This document shows, in pieces, positions 10,501 to 19,400 of a stretch of DNA of 64,000 nt. The DNA is from Herpetomonas samuelpessoai (taxonomy: Eukaryota > Euglenozoa > Kinetoplastea > Trypanosomatida > Trypanosomatidae). The stretch covers positions 310,001 to 374,000 of the forward strand of contig JASAOC010002140.1 in assembly GCA_030849835.1 (NCBI GenBank), in the 5' to 3' direction. The notes beneath the pieces are model-generated. The model made no database searches. It was not told the origin of the DNA and saw only the letters and a program-made list of their open reading frames with translations. Made by a program: the position numbers and the translations under genes. Numbering within the stretch: position 1 is the first letter of the stretch; each line of letters opens with the position of its first letter.

Positions 10501-11072
10501 CTCCTGACAGAGGGGAGGTCGCTGGCGAACGTGGCGAGGACCCACCGGTTCGGTGTGCGACGCCCTTGTTTGTTAGACAAGCCGCATTTCCAGAGGACCT
10601 GTGGCGCCCCTCCGCAACCCCTCACACCCATCCACTTTCACGACCACCGCACGGCATGGAAGCGGGCGCGGACCAACCGCGGCCCCACGGGGCGTCTCAC
10701 GTCAGTGGAAACGCTTCTACGGCAAACAGCGACGAATCTTCATGGAAGGAGAATGAGGAGGACAATGAGGCATCCGATCCTCTTTTGGAAACGACTAACA
10801 ACGATCCGCAAGGACGCGCGCGCACTCATGGGCATTCAGGGGTCATCGCCGACCACATGAGCTCGATGGCCTCTTCGCCGGCGTCATCGTCGAGAACCTC
10901 GAGAAGCGAACGCCATCACGATGTCTTGTCGACGTTTACGTCGGAGCAGAAGGATGCCTCACGCTTGGCGCAGCTCACCACGCAAGCAATAGACGCCCAT
11001 GACGCCTCCATGGATAGCGAAGAGCTCCGAGAGGCTCCTATTCAGCAGAGCGTCCCTCTCGACTTGGTGTAG
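4506..11072 (+). CDS. 2188-residue mostly disordered protein with a central helical repeat region, function unknown
   Basis: The frame is open back to a stop at 4305, but the first ATG after the likely acceptors is at 4506, so I start there. Most of the protein is low-complexity sequence rich in S, P, T, E and R with dozens of SP/TP sites, which suggests a disordered, heavily phosphorylated protein. A proline run near 6245 to 6270 is followed by a short amphipathic helix (DVVQLVAKSVLEELV). The one clearly folded part is at about residues 1060 to 1280 (7690 to 8340): long helices with a loose 17 to 18 residue period built on E, R and small residues. The tail carries several acidic and KxE motifs (near 9320 to 9375 and 10470). 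There are no membrane segments. I recognise no family; a cytoskeletal or scaffold role would be a guess. Confidence 0.75.
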   Translation: MPSEGSRLSNTKQRRPASGAPSFLSTRSYQGTATQRPQSSSPLPNFTYDVGHTLLRSLDEEVARRLERPPFEVRLGPGATASPGADIAGAAHRSRVPPLHGRTQNLRHVYSPTPPTPSPRSLYSSRGLDYSTNMQTLTSAGLRVIPNDVAFFPTTGGHQSVAADPPATSQYRPRPNSAAAASTGMLSIRRPQFRYQPLPERLVGKLSQMSPQNAGRRESPPMSYTSEGRSDASPSTLSSHTEGTSEGRYFDTNTVIRHRGDSDVTTCSDAGSSSSSVILRTGGWQGVGRGAWRPRSEAARVGEVSSDGVCFDSDSDAKLLGHLAARQGLAYPSAYPSSTPGLWASVKREGPRTASRQPHQSPETFPVRGKLTAQPPHLRTSETSVKRQERVGPPASHTGHRHREASGKPPSRRSHPTQDTPMRHGATGPRPFHALTRQSRRCVCCPVDVDCGQSLTRALPPPAPVRRSLRTLRRHHEDQHYVGGHASEEEYQDDSVLLDHLMRVRRSTKGSRPRTAVESDSRDGFPTGSATPPVEPLYPCKPASTRPLRLYHDPDADTPSNVLRGRRPPQRRSTWKPVTSPPPPPPAPTEDVVQLVAKSVLEELVKARIVPPSPPKDLEAQRSSPAKSERDFQSYATSPESLRSADRSGSEVHETQRNDAGTSPIPSLHSPSEQEVVASPDTDRHSTSPERSPATTPSHLSANATSVPVNTMTLPPRHPFVKRHPSEMSSRESGPPSPAAAGVPEGKRIDDASSAHVETASASPTSDSTSSADSFVHPRAPVSHETPAGSRTVAQTPTNESAGGDQGETPVVQASQVTAPSSSTTEGMVCPASDEDCRTADEASASPPQRQVNGHATPMTAESCMQASTDLVPLSPHVGAPKEALLSGSASSPPTPLFANDLAQASGTVSASSMSHQSPDVSAPVCCVEHNGSSSLGAVHLTTPTHLVHPSTTDAAMFSAVTRARIELLMDVEAASRNRILWEESDDMEEMRRSHVTPIRDEASRSRQRTVELNEHSAHENPPTAVEVQPEENVEQSVPAAPPAESEQLANAQEKEPPHDKTSEAHVSLFQLAFLEMCQYTMNELARNEQLARTTMCSEIATRAEALGRSSILAEEEGGRDGITRDESIARLARQTEALIAEEASSRDYLADLEAVPHQELGKRFLLEATFSSTLLTLRQETSQALDTIVLCLREKERAAAEAKARAVEAQLGATITLEEKTRSIIEQTEAEIIVELSAKIVEYHESVNRNLLLRSASDAFEELLEASDHDVQRIHLSETLSQKLAPPPHEEPPHRESASTRDTGNGDAQIKALTTTPTGLPPPLTVVPSASDALGDRSPSSPFAYQSTTDSPHEIHATAKPLSPIIRPLASMESNSVNHGSALMPCVDPPMTRSVSPTEVTAASRPGSVKEDIPSNTLKAAAAGMELDVQGVQPSASASETRITETTDESPTPQLANAPASTVTTTCNKDLLSSERGQNVLCENVSPSASLPDDAAAGHGEPNPSLPNAADGALDSKVDGRESHQLLEKPSGEKRTRARRPRGRGFLYDVAALEEDEAAEVPDDNTYREGGSQRDDEPRARQTLNLPPLPPVPPLSFAAVSGLKTEPDVPSDVVKQEVDADLPVQSKPLKRTPTPVSKLRLDDKDTYPYFFSSAYDTHAPASSTTGPGKPTDSQAQTLEASVHSTPASTRSAPSKQPSTSGNVRPPSPPLACNESENENSEWDRSDPLMESPGSQQARDAASSQPITATEGSSSNGDNGNTSYVAQRLGSLSTRGSGRSSVVSALPLRRQERFVRDDAADENQGLVNAFSDRIMVRDSRAFLVPSSPIDDFANDSRASFTSYAESEMRRAAERVDVEPRDTPSTREVCPPLKSLSGTTSSGGDRPFAPLNAVVHRPVASSAGDSSLAVEFGERRGAGAYRGVRRTSDAGSLDSVQEEEEEMTIGATLDTAAAPEKSASLSPHHSWGNGTHHSRSQEGRRRERLVVVKEDPEISSEHDAPDRGEVAGERGEDPPVRCATPLFVRQAAFPEDLWRPSATPHTHPLSRPPHGMEAGADQPRPHGASHVSGNASTANSDESSWKENEEDNEASDPLLETTNNDPQGRARTHGHSGVIADHMSSMASSPASSSRTSRSERHHDVLSTFTSEQKDASRLAQLTTQAIDAHDASMDSEELREAPIQQSVPLDLV
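7690..8340 (+). other. Helical repeat/coiled-coil domain inside the large disordered protein
   Basis: In contrast to the flanking S/P/T-rich sequence, this stretch encodes charged helices with repeated units of the kind ARNEQLAR, RAEALGR, ARLARQTEALIAEE and RDYLADLE, spaced about 17 to 18 residues. It then passes into a continuous coil (for example LREKERAAAEAKARAVEA). It is probably the only ordered domain of the protein. Confidence 0.6.
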
Positions 11073-11282
11073 GAAATACCCCTCCCCCCCTCCCTCTTCG
11101 TGTGTGTGTGTGTGTAGGTGCGCTCTTGAGCTGGCCGTTGAAAGGATGACTGAACTTTATCGTGTTTCGTTACGTCATTCTCAGTTGTTCTTGTTCAGTA
11201 TTCGCATTCCTTTTTTTCCAGTCATATTGCGCTACGTTTACTGCGTCTGCAAAGTCACTATCGGACGCGACGGGGTTTCTTT

Positions 11283-11308
11283 TGTGTGTGTGTGTGTGTG
11301 TGTGTGTG
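11283..11308 (+). repeat. (TG)13 microsatellite
   Basis: Thirteen uninterrupted TG units lie in the 3' UTR of the large disordered protein gene. A shorter TG run lies near 11101 to 11116. Confidence 0.95.
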
Positions 11309-11358
11309 CATATTGACAGCCTCCCCACTGCCTTTCCCAAACGATCTCCTCCACTCCC

Positions 11359-11376
11359 TCTCTCTCTCTCTCTCTC
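11359..11376 (+). repeat. (TC)9 microsatellite
   Basis: Nine uninterrupted TC units lie 50 bases downstream of the TG run. As a polypyrimidine tract it could also serve splicing or polyadenylation. Confidence 0.95.
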
Positions 11377-11862
11377 AATCTTGTGAATGGATGCTCTCAT
11401 CCCTTTCCTATGTATAGCTTGGTACACCCCTCTCTATACAGCCTCAGTATCCAGAAATCGTAAGTACCAAAGTCTATATATGACAGGGAGCAGCCTCATT
11501 CGCGAACGGTCGTGGAGACACAGATCTCGGCCAATGTGTGATGCAACGTCTCAAGAACCACTGGCACGACGAGGCGTGGTGCATGTTCGTTATAAAGTTT
11601 AGGCTCCTTCTCTCCATGACCGCACCCTCGTACACCAACTGTGCTACCTCCTCCCCTCCCCCTCCCCCACAACTTACCTTTACCTTAGCACTTAACCATT
11701 GAAAAGAGTAGCGTTGTTCTGGTCCTTGTGTTTCAGCGTTGAAGGAACAATACTTCTGTGTGTTTCCTGGCATAATCTGCAAAGTTAAGGTTTGACACCT
11801 GAGGCCTGGTCTATCACAGTTACTGCGAGGTTTCACTGTTTCGTTTTTCCGTGGTAGCCATC

Positions 11863-13326
11863 ATGGCGTCCACTCTCCAGAAAGGGCTCACATTTGTCAA
11901 TGAGCACCTTTATCTTCTGAGCATTGTTCTGCGTGTAGCTCTCGTGCTGTATTCCGTCCTGCATGACCGTCTCTTTCGCGTGAAATACACGGATATTGAC
12001 TACATGATTATCGTCGACGGTGCCCGGTTCATTCTGGAAGGTCAGTGCCCGTTCGCCCGGACAACCTACCGCTACACCCCCATTCTTGCCGCCCTCGTTC
12101 TGCCATCTGTTGTGCTGTTTGACGCATTCGGCAAGTTTCTCTTCTCCGCATGCGATGTCGCCGTACTGTACCTTTGCGACAAGCTGCTTTCCAAGACCGC
12201 GACCAAGTCAAGCAAGCTGACCATGCTGAAGCTCTTCATTGCCTTCAATCCCGTCGTCCTGAACGTGTCCACTCGAGGCAACAGCGACATGCTGATTACG
12301 TTTTTCACCCTTCTCGCCCTGTACTGCTTCGAGCTGCGCCAGTACGCGGCGGCAGCGGGGATTCTTGGGTTTGCGGCTCACTTCAAGATCTACCCACTCA
12401 TTTATGTACCTCCCCTTGTGTTTGGCATCTGGGCGAAACTTCAGCGGCGCAGGCCACGCCGCACGGCAGCCCCTGTCCGACCTCCCACCAACACGGTGCG
12501 AGAGCGACCCGAGTACTTTCCCTTCGTGCAGTGGCTCCGGATTGTCGTTGTGTCGGCCGTCAGCTTTCTCGTCTCCTTCGCTGTACCGACACTGGTCTGC
12601 TATCTCCTGTGCGGCAAACCGTACATTGATGAGGCTTTCCTGTACCACGTGGTGCGCGAGGACCACCGCCACAACTTCTCCCCTTACTGGTTGCTCATGT
12701 ACCTTAACATGGCAGGCCGCGCGCAACAGTATGGCGTCGAGTACGCTCCCGGTCTCCTCGCGTTTTTCCCGCAAGTGGTGGTGCTGCTGCTGACGTCGTG
12801 GAAACTGCGCTACAACGTGTCGCAGGCCTGCTGTGTAGTGACGGTGCTCTTTGTGGCCTTCAACAAGGTGTGCACGGTGCAGTACTTTGCATGGTTCATT
12901 CCGCTGCTCCCCTTTGTCTTTGCCAACCCTCTGCCTATCGACTCCCACAAGAAAACAGACGGCGATGAGAATCCGATGCTTTCTCGTGGTGGCGGCACGA
13001 CCGTAGCAACCACCAAGAAGGAACAATCCTACCGCGCGCCGTCGACGCTGACCATCTTGGTGGCCTTCACGATGTGGTGTGCCACCATTCCTATCTGGGT
13101 GACAACGACGTTTCCTCTAGAGTTTCTGGGAGAAAATCACTTTGGTCGTGTGTGGCTCGCGTCGTGTCTCTTCTTTGTCGCGACGGCAACGCTTGGAGGA
13201 TGGCTAGGACGCGTGAGCTACCAGTCTCAGGTAGCGTGGTTGAAGCAGCAGCCGGCAGGGACAGAGCCCGCCATTCACATGGTACCACCTCCGGCCAACA
13301 CAGCAGTAAAACCCCACGGTAGGTGA
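11863..13326 (+). CDS. GPI14: GPI mannosyltransferase I (PIG-M/GPI14 family)
   Basis: This enzyme adds the first alpha-1,4 mannose to the GPI anchor precursor in the ER, using dolichol-phosphate mannose. GPI anchors hold the major surface coat of trypanosomatids. The 487-residue protein has about ten hydrophobic segments. A luminal loop after the first segment carries the DxD-type motif YTDIDY (D44 and D46), followed by DGARFILEGQCPFARTTYRY, which matches the PIG-M pattern, and a conserved HFKIYP motif further on. The frame extends upstream to a GTG at 11851; the ATG at 11863 is the better start. An insert with charged residues lies near 12440 to 12520. I see no partner gene (PIG-X type) in the window. 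Confidence 0.88.
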   Translation: MASTLQKGLTFVNEHLYLLSIVLRVALVLYSVLHDRLFRVKYTDIDYMIIVDGARFILEGQCPFARTTYRYTPILAALVLPSVVLFDAFGKFLFSACDVAVLYLCDKLLSKTATKSSKLTMLKLFIAFNPVVLNVSTRGNSDMLITFFTLLALYCFELRQYAAAAGILGFAAHFKIYPLIYVPPLVFGIWAKLQRRRPRRTAAPVRPPTNTVRERPEYFPFVQWLRIVVVSAVSFLVSFAVPTLVCYLLCGKPYIDEAFLYHVVREDHRHNFSPYWLLMYLNMAGRAQQYGVEYAPGLLAFFPQVVVLLLTSWKLRYNVSQACCVVTVLFVAFNKVCTVQYFAWFIPLLPFVFANPLPIDSHKKTDGDENPMLSRGGGTTVATTKKEQSYRAPSTLTILVAFTMWCATIPIWVTTTFPLEFLGENHFGRVWLASCLFFVATATLGGWLGRVSYQSQVAWLKQQPAGTEPAIHMVPPPANTAVKPHGR

Positions 13327-14103
13327 GAGAGATGTGGTGACACGCCAATACACTCAAATTTCTTCCGAATGCGTGCTTGGCTTGGGGACTCACGCACTAC
13401 TCCACCTTCAAACGCATTGTAGTCCGTGTGTGTGTGCGTGTGTGTTGGGATGTGGACAAGACGTGAACCACGCGCCTGTCACGGAAGAGCCCTTCCCTTG
13501 TTCGATGACAATCGGTGGTAAGTTCAAGATGACGCCCGTTGCTAGTTTTGATGATCTGGGTGAGCGAGTTGTGACTCGTCTTAAGCAATTCGAAAAAGAA
13601 AAAGAAAACAAGGACCTTTGTTCAGCATACGCTTCACACAAACAAACGTGTGACGTCGATTGAAATGTTGCTGCGTGCGGGTTTCCGAAGTCGTCAACTG
13701 AAAACCTACTGAGTAGCATTGCCCGACCCTACTTCACGCATCGCGGCGAATTGGTGTCATAGCGTCTCATACCATGTGGTATTAAGTAGACATGAATGAG
13801 TGGGTTCACGTACGTCTGGGCCACTGACCGCTGCGCACCTATGCCACGCACTAACTTCACTAGCTGTCTCTGTCTCTCCCACTCTCTTTCCCTGTCCTCT
13901 TCTTGCGACCTGCTTCACGCATATCCAAGTGTGTCTGGTTCTTCCTTGACAAGCATCTTCTTTCTTTTCTGTTTTTTTTTTTTTTGCGCTCTACATGTAA
14001 CTGTCATTTTCCTACCACCGACTGTACTATCTTTTACTCCGCCGTGTGTACATTGCGTCCTCCGCGCGTGCGTACGTGCTCCATAACAAAACCAACTACA
14101 TTC

Positions 14104-14119
14104 AAAAAAAAAAAAAAAA
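14104..14119 (+). repeat. A16 homopolymer
   Basis: Sixteen consecutive A in the spacer before the TLC-domain gene. I see no target-site duplication or inserted element next to it. Confidence 0.9.
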
Positions 14120-14150
14120 CAGCAACGCAAAAGACAGCAGGAAAAGCACC

Positions 14151-14193
14151 CTGCCTGCTCTATCTTCTCCTTCTTCTTATTCCGTGTGCTTAG
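14151..14193 (+). promoter_or_regulatory. Probable spliced-leader acceptor for the TLC-domain gene
   Basis: A C/T tract (core tatcttctcc ttcttctta) runs to the AG at 14192 to 14193. This gives a leader of about 106 bases with no ATG before 14300. Confidence 0.6.
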
Positions 14194-14299
14194 TTTTACG
14201 TGCACACTGACCAACTGAAGCGACAAAGCATACACTCATAAGCCTCATCACACACGCACTCACCGCGTATACACGCTTACGTCACCGCTGAGGCTGATC

Positions 14300-15259
14300 A
14301 TGGGAGCTGACATTTCACTTGAGTCGTGCACCTTCACCCCGGAGCCTGAGGCGGTGGACAAGCGCGTCCTGCTCGGGCTCGTCATTTTCTGGATATGCTT
14401 CTTTGGCGCGAACTTTTCCCTTTCGTGGCGCCTCATGGACAAGTACTGGCCACGCTTTCGGCAATTTGATGCCAGCAAAAAAGGAGACAACGCGTCGCGG
14501 GTGAACTCCACCCTGCACGCCGCCCTTGTCTCGCCCACCCTCCTGTATGCCCTGCAGCGCATGGAGTGGGGTCCCTTCATGGAGCCCCTGCAGCCCCCCT
14601 ACGTGTTCCAGGCGTGCTTCACCATTTCCATGGGCTACTTCATCTCTGACTTCTTTGTGCTCTGGAAGTACCACACGCCCATGTGGAAGGTCTTCATGTT
14701 GCACCACGTGATGGCCATGATGCCGTACCTCGTGTACCTCTTCGCCAAGCCATGTGCGGTGGGAGTGCAGATCCTTGCCTGCTACATGCTTGTGGAGCTG
14801 ACAAACCTGACGTACAACGCGAAGCTCTGGATGGAGGATATTGGCAACACTCGATCCAAGTGGTACAGTTTTCTCCTGTACACATCCGCTATCGAATGGC
14901 TCATCTTCCGCAACTACGGCCCCGGGTGGTCGGTGTACATGTCGCACCGAAAGATCATCCCTTACGCACCCAACGCTGTGAAGTGCCTCGGCCCTGGTGT
15001 CGTCGGGGGGTACTTTGTGAACCTCTTCTGTGCCGTTGCCTTCTACGTTGTCTTTGTGACGGAGATCCGTGATCGCTGGCAAGGCAAGGGTTCCTGGGCT
15101 GTCGGTGAAGCCTACGAGAAGGCACACAACGGCAAACCCGTCGAACCCGCGGCGCGGAAGACGACCGCTTCTCGCAGTCGCAGCCGCAGTCGCAGCCAGA
15201 GCAAGGGCCGCAAGGCTTCCGCTAACGGGCGCAGTACCCGTGCAAAGAAGCAGAACTGA
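14300..15259 (+). CDS. TLC-domain (TRAM/LAG1/CLN8) membrane protein with Ser/Arg-rich tail
   Basis: The 319-residue protein has about six to seven hydrophobic segments between residues 22 and 255. The spacing and motifs fit the TLC fold: YFISDFF, then KVFMLHHVMAMMPYL with the His pair, then VELTNLTYNAKLWM. It resembles the TLCD4/TMEM56 group of putative lipid-handling ER or plasma membrane proteins more than ceramide synthases, because the Lag1p motif region is shorter and there is no homeobox. The last 50 residues form a basic tail with alternating S and R (RSRSRSRSQ) and then KKQN. The exact lipid substrate is unknown. The ATG at 14300 follows a clean acceptor at 14193. Confidence 0.8.
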   Translation: MGADISLESCTFTPEPEAVDKRVLLGLVIFWICFFGANFSLSWRLMDKYWPRFRQFDASKKGDNASRVNSTLHAALVSPTLLYALQRMEWGPFMEPLQPPYVFQACFTISMGYFISDFFVLWKYHTPMWKVFMLHHVMAMMPYLVYLFAKPCAVGVQILACYMLVELTNLTYNAKLWMEDIGNTRSKWYSFLLYTSAIEWLIFRNYGPGWSVYMSHRKIIPYAPNAVKCLGPGVVGGYFVNLFCAVAFYVVFVTEIRDRWQGKGSWAVGEAYEKAHNGKPVEPAARKTTASRSRSRSRSQSKGRKASANGRSTRAKKQN

Positions 15260-16401
15260 TTTGGACCGCTACGCTACTAACTTGATGATGTGCTTTTTTT
15301 CTCTCTTCTTCTCTGTCACTCACAGGTCCGCGTATTTTAGATTCGATTTTGGTAGACATTGCGTTTTTATGTGTTGCGTTTCTGTATTTTCGCTTTAATT
15401 CATCCTCGGAAGTGCCACTCACCCTTGCGTATTAACTGTGATTGAATTTTCGTAGGAATAAGTCTAATGCTTTTCACCGCTTCAGTTCGTGCCTTGTTGA
15501 TGTCATTGTTTAGTTTCTTGTGACTTTGTTTCTTTCCCGGTCTGTGTGCACGGGGGTGCCAGGGGCGGGGTGGCAGATCCAATCTGTCTCTGTGCCGTTC
15601 CGTCTGCACAACCCGCTCCTGTGCGTGTCTGGGTTTCCATGATGCTATGATGTGCCTTTTTTTCTCAACCTCGATACAGTGAGCTTCCATGCCTCCTAAG
15701 CATTGGTCCAGGTTGCTCACTGTCATTCCAAAGTCTGAGAATGCCCACGGAACGTTGAATTATGTGTCTCGAATTTGTATCCACGAACCCCACCCGTCGG
15801 AAACCACTTACCAGGTCATGTTGCAGTTGGTGTTTGTAACTACTACCTTCCTTTCTTTTTCTGTGTTAGCTCCGTTGCAGTTGTTCCTCTTTTCATGTAA
15901 GGGTCCTTTCTTCTCCGAAGGGGGGCGGTGCACTCGGCTACCCCTTTTTTAGCAAACATGATTTTTTTTTGTTTGTTTTTTTTTGTCCTCCTTCCTAACG
16001 TATTGAGATTGGGTGCGTATGATCTCATGATATATCAAATGGAAAATGTGATGTGTACAAGGATACCACTACCTAACAGGGTTCGTGGGGCAATGTAGGT
16101 CAGTCTCGTGGTTGACATTTGCGTGCATGCAGTATTCTGACACCGAGTGGTTACTCGCCGATAATTCACAAAGCGCGACTGACATGATAGATATTCAGAG
16201 AGTTCCCATTGGCTACTGAATCACTGGAAAGTAGCCATACTGTGTTGTCCTGCGCTCTTATCCTTCCTCTGCCTGTCAAATTCCTTCTCATACCTCTTTG
16301 GACCTCCCTCTGTGTAGCTCCGTGTGCCTCTGATCGTTTCTTCTTGAGTCCGTAAGAACTCTTTCATTGCCGCTCAGCCTTCCTCTCCGTTTCTTCACCT
16401 C
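15260..16401 (+). other. 1.1 kb spacer: TLC-gene 3' UTR and calpain-like leader
   Basis: AT-rich sequence with T-runs near 15961 to 15989. No open frame has protein-like composition. The acceptor of the downstream gene lies at 16316 to 16317. Confidence 0.55.
16261..16317 (+). promoter_or_regulatory. Probable spliced-leader acceptor for the calpain-like gene
   Basis: A 50-base C/T-rich tract is followed by AG at 16316 to 16317. The leader of about 84 bases has no ATG before 16402. Confidence 0.55.
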
Positions 16402-19400
16402 ATGTCTCTCTATGCTGGACTCTCGCTACGAGATGTCTACGAAAAAAGATGCCAGCACTTTGGCATCCAGACGAACAGTGCCCTGATAAAACTGCTCCCC
16501 GAAACCCCGGATGACTTCTCCAAATTAACCAAACTGGACCTTTCCGCGAACTTTGTGGGGTGCAAAGGCGTGTTGTCACTTGTTGAAGTCATCCGCTGTG
16601 CGAAGCAGCTCCACACCTTAAATGTGAGCGGGCAGCAGCTGGACAAGGCCACGCTTGATGTTCTGTGCGCGGTGCTCCGGCACCACGTCGGGATCCGCAA
16701 ATTGGATGTCTCGGAAAACCCGATCAACATCGTTGGCGGTACGTCGCTCCTGGAACTGCTGAAGGACAACCCCAACATCGTGTTTCTAAACCTGGACAAC
16801 ACACTCATAAAGGAGAGCATGACGGAAATGATTCTGCAGCAGCTGTGGCACAATCGCGACGAGGCAAAGAAAACGGTAGGCTTTGCCGCAGACCGCGTTG
16901 CGGGTGGTAGGAACGCATCCATGGCGTCGCCTAGGAGGGCCAGTGTCCATACGGCTTCGGTGCGCGCGTCCACCTCCCGGCTCTCCGCCTCACGGGACAA
17001 CTCCCTCTCAGCGTCCACGCGACGGGACGCGAACGGCCCACGTCGGATTGCGAAGCAGCGTCCGTCAGACGACGCCGTGCGCGCCGTCCTATCACGCGTC
17101 CCCTCATCAGTTCATGAAATACTTTTTGACGAAAACCCGATTCCAGTCGTCGAGCAGTGGCTTTCAGACAAGTGGGGCAAATTCTACGACCCGCAGTTCG
17201 CCGCGGACGACGGCGGCTCAAGCATGCTTGATGCCACTGTGACAGGGGGAAGTGCCCAGACTCCGTGCCCGGCGCAGCGCGGGGCTACCGCCCGTTACGG
17301 TATTTCTTCTTGGATGCGAATCTCGGAACTGTTCCCCAATGCCAAGTTATTTCTGAAAAGTACGGAAGCAGCAGCTGCAGCCGACGCCCAAAGACGGAGT
17401 ACCCTAGACACGGTACCCGACGGCGGCGAGACCTATGTGCCGCTGCCGTCGAAAATGCAGCCTGGATTCTCTTGGCTCTACACGTCACTAAACGCGATCG
17501 TTGATAGGAGGGATGACCCGAACGGAGCGAAGCTGCTGCAGGAAATGTTCAGAGCGCCTTCGGGACAGTGCAAGCGCGATATTGGCGTCTTTGCGGTGCG
17601 CGTGTATATTGACGGGGCGTGGCGGTTCGTGCTGGTGGACGACTTCCTCCCTGTCGACCGTTACGGAGAGCTCATCTTCACTAAACCGATCTACGGGCCT
17701 GGCAGTATTCGTACACCACCAGTCACCAAGAGTGGCGTTGCTGGTAGTGCGGTGACCACTGGGAGTAGTAGCATGTCCTTCCAGCGGTTCCACGAGGGCG
17801 GTACGGCAGCACCCAGGGTCAACGTCTTCAGCGAGGATATCGCTATTTGGCCCTGCATCTACGAAAAAGCAATGGCAAAGATTTACGGCGGCTATGAATT
17901 TCTGGATACGACGTATCAACCGACGGAAGCCAATGGCGAAGACGCGGCTGCATGTGCAGCGACCCCTGCAAGACCCCTAGCAGACCGTGTCTGTGCTCCA
18001 CGTGTACCCCCGTGCGCGCGGACAATGGCGGATCTAACCGGTGGTGTTCGCGTTGTGCGTGCGTTGAGTCCTGCCCTCGAGGAGTCGCACCTCAGTGACG
18101 TGGAACCAAAAATTTGGTACACACTGGTAGAGCTGCTGTCAAGGCAAGCCATCGCTGCGTCTGCCCTCAACGGCTCCGCCCGTGCCATCGCGATTAGCAA
18201 AACCGAAGAAGAAATGTCCAGCTCTGTTCGGGTACCGAACTTCCGGAAAGAGTTCTGCGGCATCGCACTCAACCGAGAGCCGTACCAAGTGCTGCAGGTC
18301 AGCCACATCAACGGGCAGCGTCTGGTGCAACTGCAGAACCGATACACGACCACCACGTGGAAAGGGGAGTGGTGTGAGCTTTCCATGACCTGGCGACAGC
18401 ACCCAGACATTGACCGCGAGCTACGCGGGGCAGACCGCCGTCCGCGGCGCTCTACACGCACCACCACCATCGGATCCCGCCGCCAACCCTCCGAAAAAGG
18501 CGCAGAGGTGTCTGTGCCTGGCGAAAATACAGCTTTATTCCCGCCAGAGCTGGATGCGTGTGCGCAGCCCTTCTGGATGTCGTTTCTCGACTTTGTCAGC
18601 TACTTTTCCGAGCTGCACATCTGTCGTATCTTCAAGACGGAGTCGAACGTTGCAAGCAATTTGGCGCCACCGAGTTTCCTCCCCCAGGAGGATGTCACCA
18701 CTCCTATTTGGCGTGAGAGGCTCCTCCACAGCAGCTGGGAAGGCATTCCCGCCTGCTTTGGGCACTGCGAAGACTGGTTCATGAATCCGCACTTTCGCCT
18801 CCTGATGCACCGACGGGGGATTGTCTTTATCAACGTGTGCGGCCGCGACGACCGCTTTGTCCAGCGTCAGCTCGGCACCGACCACTGCAAACGTGACGAG
18901 GTGGCCTTTCACCTTCTTCAAGCCGCACGGTTTCCCATCCGCGGCGTGGAGCCCGCTCCTGATGTGGGGAACCCCACAACGCCACTCTCAGAGGATCGTC
19001 TGCAGAGCACCTGCCTCTTCGCGACCCGCTACGTCGCCGCTGATTCCCTTACCTTTGAGGGTATTCTAGAGGAGTGTGACGAGGCGTTGCCATATTGGGT
19101 GGTACCCAGCCGTCACTGTGGTCACCAGGACGCACCCCATCGCGCAGCAGAGACGACCTCTTTCCGCCACCCCAGCGGTGTGGCGAGTACAGCCTTGTCG
19201 CCGCCTGACGTGCGTCCCTCGCCCTCGAGCGCCCCGTTTCACATCCGTGTGTTCAGCACGGCTCCGTTCCAATTCTCTTTTGAGAAACGGGAAGATCACT
19301 GGTACGAAGAAGTGGTGGAAGCCAACGTCGCAGCGAGTGGCCAATTCATGACAGGGGAGGACAATCCACAAGTCGCGCTCCTGCTTGGGGCCAAGCAAGG

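Larger units (their letters stand above)
11073..11862 (+). other. Spacer with microsatellites; leader of PIG-M gene
   Basis: It holds the TG and TC runs listed separately. A strong C/T tract near 11640 to 11686 is followed by AG at 11687 to 11688, a probable spliced-leader acceptor. No ATG lies between that AG and the PIG-M start at 11863. No gene is seen. Confidence 0.55.
13327..14299 (+). other. 0.97 kb spacer between PIG-M and TLC genes
   Basis: It contains an A16 run (14104 to 14119), a T-run near 13971 to 13985 and the TLC-gene acceptor. A 53-codon frame from 13505 has AT-rich third positions and is not called. Nothing else is seen. Confidence 0.55.

Noticed and set aside
12208-13026. 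272-codon minus-strand frame opposite PIG-M
   Set aside because: Shadow of the PIG-M gene; composition is typical of reverse-strand translation.
13505-13663. 53-codon frame in the spacer after PIG-M
   Set aside because: It starts with ATG and has a helix-like charged end, but its third positions are AT-rich and it has no acceptor close by; it is more likely 3' UTR.
14104-14119. A16 run as the tail of a retroposed element
   Set aside because: No flanking duplication or element body is visible; T and A runs are common in these spacers.
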